The notes under the pieces are model-generated. The model was not told the origin of the DNA, did no database searches, and saw only the letters and a program-made list of their open reading frames with translations. Of a DNA stretch of 64,000 bases, positions 1-7,362 are shown one piece after another. This stretch comes from JBFMCT01 sp046565765 (lineage in GTDB: Bacteria > Actinomycetota > Acidimicrobiia > Acidimicrobiales > AC-14). Where the stretch lies: positions 62,001 to 126,000 of the forward strand of contig JBKHXX010000011.1 in NCBI GenBank assembly GCA_046565765.1, in the 5' to 3' direction. Each line of letters starts with the position of its first letter. Position 1 is the first letter of the stretch. The translations under genes and the position numbers were made by a program.

Positions 1-510
1 CCGGTGGAAGATCGTGGTCGTCTCGACGTCGAGCTGCACGCCCTCCCACTCGCACAGGGAGATGCCGAGGGGGATGACGGTGGCCGTCTGCGGGGCGCCC
101 CACGTGGCCACCGACGTGGCGTGGACCGTCTTGCCGCCGGCGGCGAAGTTGAAGGGCAGGATCCCGCTGCCGGAATCGGTGAGCGTCCGGGTGCCGACGG
201 TCACCGTGCGGGCGGCGGTGTCGACCTGGACCGACTCGATGGTGGTGGCGTCGTCGACGGCGTTGTCGCCCGCGAGCTGGGAGAGCACCGAGTCGGTGGG
301 GCCGGACGAGCAGGACGGCTCGGCCAGGGCGCAGCTCTGGGCCACCGAGAGGGCCACTGCGTCGGCCCCGTTCTGCAGCTCCCGGCGCTCGTACACCAAG
401 GCGCCCACGTCCACCACCAGGGCGGCCATGGCCATGGCCACCACGATGAAGGCGGCGACCAGCACCATCGTCACGCCCGCCTCGTCCCTGCCCGTCCTCA
501 GCCGCCGCAT
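1..510 (-). CDS. TadG-like pilus assembly protein, C-terminus cut by window edge
   Basis: The visible 170 codons begin MRRLRTGRDEAG, followed by one hydrophobic segment (about residues 13-35, VTMVLVAAFIVVAMAALVVD) and then an extracytoplasmic region rich in Ala, Thr and Val with a Cys pair. This is the layout of TadG/Flp pilus-assembly proteins, which are membrane-anchored minor pilins or scaffolds. It starts 13 nt inside the end of the TadE-like gene (498-893), which implies translational coupling. The stop codon lies beyond position 1. The family assignment rests on the N-terminal hydrophobic pattern and on pairing with TadE; the exact role is inferred. Confidence 0.65.
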   Translation of the reverse strand, partial: MRRLRTGRDEAGVTMVLVAAFIVVAMAMAALVVDVGALVYERRELQNGADAVALSVAQSCALAEPSCSSGPTDSVLSQLAGDNAVDDATTIESVQVDTAARTVTVGTRTLTDSGSGILPFNFAAGGKTVHATSVATWGAPQTATVIPLGISLCEWEGVQLDVETTTIFHR

Positions 511-893
511 CGCATGGCCCCCTTGGCGGTGATCGTCCACGTGCCGGTGCCGAAGAACGGGATGTCGTAGTGGTGCGGGTAGGTGGCGGTGAGGCGGGCC
601 GTGCCTTCGCCGCCGGCCGGGCACGCGTCGTCGAGCACGACGGTGATGTCGTCGACGTGGAGGCCGGGGGCGGCGTCGCGCGTGGCGGCCTCGACCTCGT
701 CCTGCACCGTGGCGGCGGACGTGGAAAGGGCGGCGGTGCGGGCCCCCTCGCGCACCGCCGCTGTCAGCTCGACCTTGGCGTTGAACCCCAGGCCGAACTC
801 GACGATGCCCCAGAGGAGCAGGACGAGCACGGGCAGGACCACTGCCAGCTCGACCGCTGCCGCTCCCCGTTCCCGGGAGGACCGTCGTTCCAC
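498..893 (-). CDS. TadE-like pilus/membrane protein
   Basis: 131 residues. The N-terminus has the TadE pattern: a basic start (MERRSSRERG), then AAAVELAVVLPVLVLLLWG as a class III prepilin-like hydrophobic stretch with a Glu early in it, then IVEFG and a region resembling TadE (AAVREGARTAA). TadE proteins are small pseudopilins of tight-adherence (Flp) pili. The start is a GTG at 893, with no strong ribosome-binding site. It lies 37 nt downstream of the response regulator gene and overlaps the next Tad-like gene, so a Tad cluster probably continues beyond the left edge. Confidence 0.75.
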   Translation of the reverse strand: MERRSSRERGAAAVELAVVLPVLVLLLWGIVEFGLGFNAKVELTAAVREGARTAALSTSAATVQDEVEAATRDAAPGLHVDDITVVLDDACPAGGEGTARLTATYPHHYDIPFFGTGTWTITAKGAMRCGG

Positions 894-930
894 ACGACGA
901 CTGTGCGGTCAGCCCGCCCGGGCGTCATCC

Positions 931-1590
931 TCACATTTGATGAAATCCGGCCTCCCGGGCCAGGGCGACGGCGGCCAGCTGGCTCTTGACGTCGAGCTTG
1001 CGCAGGATGGCCTGGATCTGGCTCCGGACGGTGGCCACCGACACGAACGACGCGGCCGCCACCGCCTCGGCCGACCTCCCGTCGACGAGCTGGCTCAGCA
1101 CCTCCCGTTCCCGGGCGGTGAGGGCCTCGAACGGAGCCAGCCGCTGCCGGTCGGCCGCCCGCTTGGCCCGCAGGTCGGCCAGCAGCCCCTCCCGGCCGGC
1201 CGGGTCGAGCAGGGCCCCCCCGGCCGCCACCGTGGCGATGGCCTCGATCAGGTCGTCGAAGGGGATGGTCTTGGCCAGCAGCCCCGAGGCGCCCGCCTCC
1301 ACGCAGGCCGCCAGCTGGGCCCGGTCGGTCACCCCCGTGAGCATGACCACGGTGGCGCCGCTGCCGACCAGCGGACCGATCAGGTCACGGCCCGAACCGA
1401 GGGGCCCGAGGTCGAGGTCGAGCAGGACGAGCACGGGCGCCAGCCGGCCCGCCGCCCCCACCACGTCGGCCGGCGTGGGGCCCGACGACGTCTGCACGTC
1501 CAGGCCGCGGGCCCGCAGGGCGAGGCGAAGCGCCCCCGACACCAGGTCGTGGTCGTCGACCAGCAGGAGGCGGGGCGCGTCAGGCGCCAT
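931..1590 (-). CDS. LuxR-family response regulator
   Basis: 219 residues. The N-terminal receiver domain shows the acidic pair in LLLVDDHD (about residues 9-14), the phospho-acceptor region LVLLDLDLG (about 53-61) and the conserved Lys in LLAKTIPF (about 105). A C-terminal LuxR-type helix-turn-helix follows (LTAREREVLSQLVDG to LRKLDVKSQLAAVALA). The start ATG at 1590 overlaps the end of the kinase gene by 11 nt. The two are therefore a cognate two-component system, with this protein as the DNA-binding output. Targets are unknown; the Tad-like genes immediately downstream are an obvious candidate. Confidence 0.9.
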   Translation of the reverse strand: MAPDAPRLLLVDDHDLVSGALRLALRARGLDVQTSSGPTPADVVGAAGRLAPVLVLLDLDLGPLGSGRDLIGPLVGSGATVVMLTGVTDRAQLAACVEAGASGLLAKTIPFDDLIEAIATVAAGGALLDPAGREGLLADLRAKRAADRQRLAPFEALTAREREVLSQLVDGRSAEAVAAASFVSVATVRSQIQAILRKLDVKSQLAAVALAREAGFHQM

Positions 1591-3085
1591 CGGCGGCCGA
1601 GGCGGGTACGGGCAGGCACAGGGCGAAGGCGCCGCCGGCGGCCGACTCCTCCACCCACAGGTCGCCGCCCTGCTCGCGCATGAGCCGGCCGGCCACCAGC
1701 AGACCGATCTCGCCGCTTCCGGCGGCGGGGGCGTCGACCCGGGCGTTGGCCGAGCGCCGTCCCTGGAGGGACATCTGCGGCCCCTGGTCGGAGACCCGCA
1801 GCACCGCCCACCCGCCGTCCACCCGGCCGTCGACCGCGATCGGCTTGCCCGGGGCCCGCTTGTCGGCGTTGTCGAGCAGCAGGCGGACGACCTCGGCCGT
1901 CTGGGTCGCCCGGCCGATGCCGACCAGGTCGGGAGGCGCCTGGACGATCACCCGGCCCGCCCATCCCAGGTCGGCCACCACCGCCACCGCCGCTGCGGCC
2001 AGGTCGACCGTCGCCGGGGAGCGGCCGTCGTCGAGCAGGCCCTGCAAGCGCTGGACCCCCGAGCTCAGCACCCTGGTGAGCGACGAGCGGTCCTCGGCGC
2101 TCAGCCGCTCCCGGTAGCGCTCGAGGGTCACCGCCGCGCCCTCGATGGCGACCACCGCGTTGCGCACGTCGTGGCGCTGAGCCCGGCGCGACGCCTTCTC
2201 CAGCCGCTCGCTCACCGCCGCCGCCTCCAGGGTGAGCTGGGAGTCGAACAGCCGGGAGCGCTGGTCGGCGTAGGCCCCGCCCAGCTCGAGGGCGCAGCCC
2301 CCGGCCGCCACCGCGAACCCGATGGCCCGGAGGGCGGCCGCCGCCACCGCCCACCGGTCGCCCGGGGCCGACGCCGCCGCGCCGGCCAGCTCGGCCAGGA
2401 GCAGGGCGAAGGCGAGCACCCCGCACCAGGCGTACACGCGCGGGCGGCGGAAGCCCTTGACGACCAGGGCTCCGGCCAGGCAGAGCCAGCCCACCGCCAC
2501 GATCCACGCCACGCCCCTTGTCGCCGTCCCCTCGGCCCCCACCCCGGCCACGGTGAGGGCCTGGCCGGCTCCCGGCGCAGCCCCGAAGGCCACCCACAGC
2601 CCGGCCACCAGGGCGGCCGCACCCGCCAGCACCCGCCCGCTGCGCAGGCGGGTGTCGACCGCGGGGGCGAGCAGCCCGGCGGCCAGCGCGGCCAGGGTGG
2701 TCACGACCGCAGCCTGCCCGGCGGCCGTGACCCACCGCCCACCCACCCCGAGCGTCGGGCCCACGCCCGCCAGTCCCACCCCGACCAGCCCGTACACGGC
2801 CGCCCCCGCCCCCGCCAGCAGCGGCGGCACCTCGCCCGCGAGCTGGCGGCGGGCCACGCCCAGGACCGCCACGCCCAGGGCCAGGACCACGGTGGCGGTG
2901 TCGAGGACGAGGCGGAGGTGGCGGGCGTGCGACGCCCCCAGCGGGTCGCCGGCGGCGGCGAAGGCGGCCAGGGCGGCGACCGCTCCCAGCACCAGGGCCG
3001 ACCCTCCGGCGAACATCCACGCCCGCCCGGCGGGCGCGGGGACGCGACGGCGGTCCTCCCCCACGAAGGCAGCGGCCCGTGCCAT
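1580..3085 (-). CDS. Multi-pass membrane sensor histidine kinase
   Basis: 501 residues from the ATG at 3085 (a GTG 6 nt upstream is also possible). About eight hydrophobic segments fill residues 22-265. A dimerisation/phosphoacceptor helix follows with H305 in QRHDVRNAV, an H-box of the HDVRN type. The ATPase domain has an N-box (LLLDNADKRAPG), a G1-like VSDQGPQ and a late GEIGLLVAGRLM stretch. No periplasmic sensor domain of any size is visible, so sensing is probably within the membrane. It is encoded 8 nt after the zinc-ribbon gene and overlaps the response regulator, forming a three-gene operon. Confidence 0.85.
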   Translation of the reverse strand: MARAAAFVGEDRRRVPAPAGRAWMFAGGSALVLGAVAALAAFAAAGDPLGASHARHLRLVLDTATVVLALGVAVLGVARRQLAGEVPPLLAGAGAAVYGLVGVGLAGVGPTLGVGGRWVTAAGQAAVVTTLAALAAGLLAPAVDTRLRSGRVLAGAAALVAGLWVAFGAAPGAGQALTVAGVGAEGTATRGVAWIVAVGWLCLAGALVVKGFRRPRVYAWCGVLAFALLLAELAGAAASAPGDRWAVAAAALRAIGFAVAAGGCALELGGAYADQRSRLFDSQLTLEAAAVSERLEKASRRAQRHDVRNAVVAIEGAAVTLERYRERLSAEDRSSLTRVLSSGVQRLQGLLDDGRSPATVDLAAAAVAVVADLGWAGRVIVQAPPDLVGIGRATQTAEVVRLLLDNADKRAPGKPIAVDGRVDGGWAVLRVSDQGPQMSLQGRRSANARVDAPAAGSGEIGLLVAGRLMREQGGDLWVEESAAGGAFALCLPVPASAADGA

Positions 3086-3093
3086 CCGCACTG

Positions 3094-3300
3094 TTATCGG
3101 CGTTCCGGCGACCCCGGTAAACCGCCGGGCTCGCCGCAGCGGGGGCAGCGGGCGTAGGCCCGCGACGACGGGCGGCCACACCGTGGGCACCGCACCACCG
3201 CCATCCGGCCCTGCCGGATCCGGCTCACCGCCGACCACACCATGCCGCCCACCGCCACGACCATGAGCACCTCGAGGGTGTCACGGACCAGCGGCGGCAT
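3094..3300 (-). CDS. Small membrane protein with zinc ribbon
   Basis: 68 residues. A hydrophobic N-terminal segment (about residues 8-24, TLEVLMVVAVGGMVWSAV) is followed by a basic linker and a rubredoxin-like knuckle pair, CPRC at about 38 and again at about 51, likely binding one zinc. It is the first gene of the operon with the histidine kinase and response regulator. The ATG at 3300 is exactly where transcription should begin from the TAGGGT hexamer at 3312-3307, so the mRNA is probably leaderless. The function is unknown; an accessory of the sensor kinase is a guess from position. Confidence 0.7.
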   Translation of the reverse strand: MPPLVRDTLEVLMVVAVGGMVWSAVSRIRQGRMAVVRCPRCGRPSSRAYARCPRCGEPGGLPGSPERR

Positions 3301-3306
3301 CCCCGA

Positions 3307-3316
3307 ACCCTAGGCT
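3307..3316. promoter_or_regulatory. Interlocked bidirectional -10 element
   Basis: The 22-nt gap between two divergent ATGs contains ACCCTAGGCT. Read forward it gives TAGGCT (3311-3316) and read in reverse TAGGGT (3312-3307), sharing the central TA. Each hexamer is exactly 6 nt from its start codon, which places +1 on the A of each ATG. No -35 match is visible. Confidence 0.55.
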
Positions 3317-3322
3317 CGTCGC

Positions 3323-5287
3323 ATGAACCGGCTCGCCGACGAGACCAGCCCGTACCTCCAGCAGCACAGGGACAACCCGGTCGACTGGTACCCGTGGGGC
3401 GAGGAGGCGTTCGCCCGGGCCCGCCAGGAGGACAAGCCGATCCTGCTCTCGGTCGGGTACGCGGCGTGCCACTGGTGCCACGTCATGGCCCACGAGTCGT
3501 TCGAGGACCCGGCCGTGGCCGAGGTGATGAACCGCCACTTCGTGAACGTGAAGGTCGACCGGGAGGAACGGCCCGACGTCGACGCCATCTACATGGAGGC
3601 GGTGCAGGCCATGTCGGGCCACGGCGGGTGGCCGATGACGGTGTGGCTCACCCCCGACGGCCACCCCTTCTACGGCGGCACCTACTACCCCAAGACGCCC
3701 CGCATGGGCATGCCCGGGTTCGTCCAGCTGTGCGAGGGCATCGCCGAGGCGTGGCGGGAGCGGCGCGACGAGGTCGTGTCCAAGGCAGGCAAGCTGACCG
3801 AGCTGCTCAACGAGTCAGGGCAGTTCGCGGCCGGGGGTGACGACCTCCCCGGCCTCGACGCCGTCGACCGGGCCGCGGCCCAGCTGGCCGAGCGGTTCGA
3901 TCCCCAGTGGGGCGGGTTCGGGCGGGCGCCCAAGTTCCCCCAGCCCGACCTGTACGAGCTGCTGTTGCGGGTCCACGTGCGAACGGGCGAGCCGGCGCCG
4001 CTGGCGCTGGTCACCACGTCGCTCGACGCGATGGCCTCAGGGGGGATCTACGACCACGTGGGCGGCGGGTTCCACCGCTACTCGGTCGACCGGGAGTGGC
4101 TCGTCCCCCACTTCGAGAAGATGCTCTACGACCAGGCCCTGCTGGCCCGGGCCTACCTCCACGCCTGGCAGGTGACGGGCGAGGCGCGCTACCTCCAGGT
4201 GCTGTCCGAGACCGTCGACTACGTGCGCCGCGACCTCCGCCACCCCGACGGCGGCTTCTACTCGTCGGAGGACGCCGACTCCGAGGGGGTGGAGGGCAAG
4301 TTCTACGTGTGGTCCAAGGCCGAGGTGGAGGAGGTCGGGGGCCAGGCCGCGGTCGAGTGGTACGGGGTGACCGAGGCCGGCAACTTCGAGGGGGCCAACA
4401 TCCTGGTGCGGCCCGAGCGGGGCGACCTCGTCCGCCCCGACGAGGTGGAGCGGGCCCGCCAGGCCTTGTTCGAGCGGCGGAAGACGCGTGTCCGTCCGGG
4501 CCTGGACGACAAGGTGCTCACCGAGTGGAACGGGCTGATGGTGGCCACCCTGGCCGAGGCGGCCGCCGCCACCGGCCGGGAGGACTGGCTGGCCGACGCC
4601 CGGGCCGCGGGCGACTTCCTGCTCGGCTCCCTGCGGCGGGAGGACGGGCGGTGGCTGCGGTCGTGGCAGGGCGGGCGGGCCAACCACCTGGCCTACGCGG
4701 CCGACTACGCCGCCCTGGTGGGCGCCTTCACCCGCCTGGCCGAGGCCACCGGCGAGGCCCGGTGGGTGGCCGAGGCCCGGGGCGTGGCCGACGGTCTGCT
4801 CTACCTGTTCTGGGACGACGGTGCCGGCGGGCTGTTCACCGCGGGCAACGACGCCGAGCAGCTCATCAGCCGGGCCAAGGACGTGCTCGACAACGTCATC
4901 CCTTCGGCCAACGGCTCGGCCGGGGTGGCCCTCGCGCGCCTGGCCGCCCTCACCGGCGAGGACCGCTACCGGGAGCGGGCGGAGGGCATCGCCCGCCTGG
5001 TGGCCGACCCCCTGTCCCGCCACCCCACCGCCTTCGCCCACCTGCTGGCCGCGGTGGAGATGCTGCTGGCGCCGATGACGGAGATCGCGGTGGTGGGCGA
5101 CCGGCGGGACCTGGTGCGGACCGTCCAGCGCCGCTACCTGCCCAACGCGGTGCTGGCGTGGGGCGAGCCGTTCCCGTCCCCCCTGTTCGAGAACCGGGAC
5201 GAGGGCTTCGCCTACGTCTGCCAGCACTACAGCTGCAAGATCCCCACCGACGACGCCGAGGAGCTGGTCGCCCAGCTGGCGAGCTGA
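3323..5287 (+). CDS. Thioredoxin-domain DUF255 protein (YyaL / SPATA20 family)
   Basis: 654 residues, full length for the family. The N-terminal thioredoxin-like domain carries CHWCHVM (C49 and C52) and the family signature NPVDWYPW near residue 18. It is followed by GGWPMTVWLTPDG and an (alpha/alpha) barrel region resembling N-acylglucosamine epimerase-type folds (YDHVGGGFHRYSVD, VPHFEKMLYDQA). The biochemical role is not established for this family; the CxxC-like motif and six-hairpin domain suggest a redox- or carbohydrate-linked function. The ATG at 3323 follows a TAGGCT -10 hexamer at leaderless spacing. It converges with the nitroreductase gene, 10 nt away. Confidence 0.9.
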   Translation: MNRLADETSPYLQQHRDNPVDWYPWGEEAFARARQEDKPILLSVGYAACHWCHVMAHESFEDPAVAEVMNRHFVNVKVDREERPDVDAIYMEAVQAMSGHGGWPMTVWLTPDGHPFYGGTYYPKTPRMGMPGFVQLCEGIAEAWRERRDEVVSKAGKLTELLNESGQFAAGGDDLPGLDAVDRAAAQLAERFDPQWGGFGRAPKFPQPDLYELLLRVHVRTGEPAPLALVTTSLDAMASGGIYDHVGGGFHRYSVDREWLVPHFEKMLYDQALLARAYLHAWQVTGEARYLQVLSETVDYVRRDLRHPDGGFYSSEDADSEGVEGKFYVWSKAEVEEVGGQAAVEWYGVTEAGNFEGANILVRPERGDLVRPDEVERARQALFERRKTRVRPGLDDKVLTEWNGLMVATLAEAAAATGREDWLADARAAGDFLLGSLRREDGRWLRSWQGGRANHLAYAADYAALVGAFTRLAEATGEARWVAEARGVADGLLYLFWDDGAGGLFTAGNDAEQLISRAKDVLDNVIPSANGSAGVALARLAALTGEDRYRERAEGIARLVADPLSRHPTAFAHLLAAVEMLLAPMTEIAVVGDRRDLVRTVQRRYLPNAVLAWGEPFPSPLFENRDEGFAYVCQHYSCKIPTDDAEELVAQLAS

Positions 5288-5297
5288 CCGCTCGGGC

Positions 5298-5882
5298 TCA
5301 CCACCGGCCCCGGTGGACGACCTCGTCGGCGGGTCGCCGGCCCCGGCGCAGCGACGACGACGGCCGGTCGGGCGCGGGACGGCCGACGGCCACTGCGCCC
5401 ACCGGTTCGAAGTCGGCGGGCACGCCGAACGCGGCCCGCACCGCATCGGGCCGGAAGACCCTGAAGAACAGGGCGCCCAGGCCGGCGTCGACGGCGGTCA
5501 GGAGCACCAGCTGGGCGGCGAAGGCGGCGTCCACGTGCCAGTAGGGGACGTGCCATTGCGGGGGGGCGGAGGCCTTGTCCGGCTCGGCGTAGCGGTCCCG
5601 GTACGCCTGGGGGGAGCTCCACGGCACGATCAGCAGCGGGGCCCGCAGGAGCCCGGGCCAGCGGAAACCGGGGCGCTCGGCGGCGGGCAGCGACACGTCC
5701 CAGTAGCGGGCCGTCTCGCCGGGGCCATTCAGCACCAGCAGCTCGACGCCCTGGGTGAACCCGGCCGACGGCCCCCGCCTGGCGTTGTGCACGAGCCGCT
5801 CCACCACCTCGGCCGGAACGGGCTCGGCGGTGAAGTCGCGCACCATCCGGCGGCGGCGCACCACGTCCTGGAAGTCGGCCAT
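5298..5882 (-). CDS. Nitroreductase-family FMN oxidoreductase
   Basis: 194 residues. The FMN-binding N-terminus VVRRRRMVRDFTAEPVP is typical of nitroreductases, followed by ARRGPSAGFTQG, where the Ser and Gly contact FMN, and a C-terminal VGAVAVGRPAP segment. Family members reduce nitroaromatics, quinones or F420/FMN-linked substrates using NAD(P)H. The substrate here cannot be read from sequence. A TATGGT hexamer at 5897-5892 lies 9 nt upstream of the ATG, compatible with a very short leader. Confidence 0.85.
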   Translation of the reverse strand: MADFQDVVRRRRMVRDFTAEPVPAEVVERLVHNARRGPSAGFTQGVELLVLNGPGETARYWDVSLPAAERPGFRWPGLLRAPLLIVPWSSPQAYRDRYAEPDKASAPPQWHVPYWHVDAAFAAQLVLLTAVDAGLGALFFRVFRPDAVRAAFGVPADFEPVGAVAVGRPAPDRPSSSLRRGRRPADEVVHRGRW

Positions 5883-5918
5883 CGGGTATCCACCATATGA
5901 AGGAAGCGTTCAGGCACG

Positions 5919-6635
5919 ATGAACGCCATGCGAACCGGAATCGCGTTCCGGCAAGCGGCTGGCCCCGTAGCCGCTCCCGCCAGCGCGCCGCCTTACCGGG
6001 TCGTCGTGGCCGGCGCCGAACTGCGCCTGCTCGTGCTCGCCGCCGACGTCAACGGCTGTGTGGGCGTCGACCTCGACACCGGGGCGTTCGTGCGAGCCAG
6101 CCATCCCGCCGGGGACACGCTGCCGCAGCCGTTCGACGTGGTGGCGGCCGAGATCGCGGGGGTCACCGAGCCGCCCGATCCGGCCCGCCCCGAAGCCATC
6201 GAACTGGCCGAGGGCCCCAAGCCGGTGGGCCAGATCGCCCTCAAGCGGGCCGAGCGCCTCCTCGCCCCGCTGCACCACCCGCCCCGGCTGCCGCTGCTCG
6301 GCCTGGCCGCCAACGCGGTGCCCTACTGGACGCTCGCCGGCGAAAGCCCCTCGGTCACCCTCATCGAGGTGCGCAGCGAGCCCCGTCTCCGTTGGGGCCC
6401 GTGCGGGCCGGAGTGCCACTTCCTGTGGCAGGGCCAGCCCCACGAGCTGCTGCTGGCCGACCGGCGCCTGCTCGACGCCTACGACCGCGAGGGGATGATC
6501 CCGCCCACCCGCGGCGAGACGTACCGCATCCTCGGCTACCGCCCCCGCCGCCTCCTCGTCATGCTCACCGCCCCCGTCGACGGCTACTGCCACAAGGCGG
6601 TGGCCGCCCTCCTGCCGTCCCAGGCCCGGTTTTAG
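5919..6635 (+). CDS. Conserved-looking protein of unknown function
   Basis: 238 residues; the ATG at 5928 is an alternative start. I do not recognise a family. The protein has a beta-rich N-terminal half (YRVVVAGAELRLLVLAADVNG), a central acidic/proline section, a short Cys-rich motif GPCGPECHF near residue 168 and YCHK near the C-terminus, which could form a metal site. No signal peptide or membrane helix is visible. It is transcribed away from the nitroreductase gene, with a purine-rich AAGGAAG about 10-15 nt upstream. The stop codon TAG lies inside the terminator hairpin at 6630-6674. Codon use matches the neighbours. Confidence 0.7.
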   Translation: MNAMRTGIAFRQAAGPVAAPASAPPYRVVVAGAELRLLVLAADVNGCVGVDLDTGAFVRASHPAGDTLPQPFDVVAAEIAGVTEPPDPARPEAIELAEGPKPVGQIALKRAERLLAPLHHPPRLPLLGLAANAVPYWTLAGESPSVTLIEVRSEPRLRWGPCGPECHFLWQGQPHELLLADRRLLDAYDREGMIPPTRGETYRILGYRPRRLLVMLTAPVDGYCHKAVAALLPSQARF

Positions 6636-6674
6636 GCAGGCGACCGGCGGATTCCGCGGGTTGTCTGCCTAAAA
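6630..6674. terminator. Bidirectional two-stage hairpin terminator
   Basis: Outer stem TTTTAGGCAG (6630-6639) pairs with CTGCCTAAAA (6665-6674). A 4-nt by 4-nt internal loop (GCGA / TTGT) and an inner stem of about 7 bp with one G-G mismatch follow, closed by ATT. The T and A runs at the two ends suit termination in both directions between convergent genes. Confidence 0.7.
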
Positions 6675-6679
6675 CGCCC

Positions 6680-7342
6680 TTAGCGGGAGGCGAGGGGGGC
6701 GAGGTACTCGGCCATCGCCCAACCGAACACGATGAGGGTGTCGCCCCGGTCACGGTCGACGTCGGCGAAGAAGGCGTCGTAGTCGGCGCCCGGTGAGCCG
6801 TTGGAGTAGTCGAGGAGCCCGGGCATGTCGCCCGTGCCCTCGAGCACGAACGTGCGGTCGTTGACCTTGCCCTCGCCCCCGAACCGCTTGGCCAGGCGGC
6901 GGGCCCAGGCCCGCTCCTCGCCGGTGGGCTTGTGGCCGGGGCGGGGGACGACGTCCTCCAGGTCGGCGAACATGGCGTAGCCGCTGGGCTCGGCCAGGCG
7001 GGTGGCTACCAGCACGTCCTCGTCGGGGAAGGCGAGCACGGCCCGGCGCAGCTCGTCGCCGATCAGGGCCTTGAGCACCGCCTCCTGCTTGCCCGAGCGG
7101 GCCACCGCAGCCATGCCCAGCAGCACGCACGGCGTGCCCCCGATGCGCTCGAGGGTGCAGAAGGCGAACCCGCCGAGCCTTCCGCCCTCGCTGGCCTGGG
7201 TGACCAGCACCCAGTCGTCGCGCACCTTCGAGAGCACTCCGGCCTCGTAGCCGGTGGTGCCCTCGGCCGAGATGTCGGCCATGTCCGACAGCTCGGAGTC
7301 GCTCAGCGCGGTCGTGTCTTTGGTCTCGACGTCGATGGCCAT
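6680..7342 (-). CDS. Protein of unknown function, possibly GNAT-like
   Basis: 220 residues. The segment from about 45 to 80 (DDWVLVTQAS, GGFAFCTLERIGG, CVLLGMAAVAR) resembles the central beta-strands of a GNAT acetyltransferase, but no clear acetyl-CoA loop (Q/RxxGxG/A) is visible, so the assignment is tentative. The remainder is acidic and soluble. The gene begins 20 nt after the dnaE1 stop on the same strand and could be read from the dnaE1 transcript. The ATG at 7342 is the only good start. It ends at the bidirectional terminator. Confidence 0.6.
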   Translation of the reverse strand: MAIDVETKDTTALSDSELSDMADISAEGTTGYEAGVLSKVRDDWVLVTQASEGGRLGGFAFCTLERIGGTPCVLLGMAAVARSGKQEAVLKALIGDELRRAVLAFPDEDVLVATRLAEPSGYAMFADLEDVVPRPGHKPTGEERAWARRLAKRFGGEGKVNDRTFVLEGTGDMPGLLDYSNGSPGADYDAFFADVDRDRGDTLIVFGWAMAEYLAPLASR

Positions 7343-7362
7343 CTATCCCAGCGTGCAGCCTC

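Noticed and set aside
4..570. Plus-strand open frames at the left edge
   Set aside because: They are antisense to the Tad-like genes and rich in His/Gly/Arg, as expected of shadow frames here.
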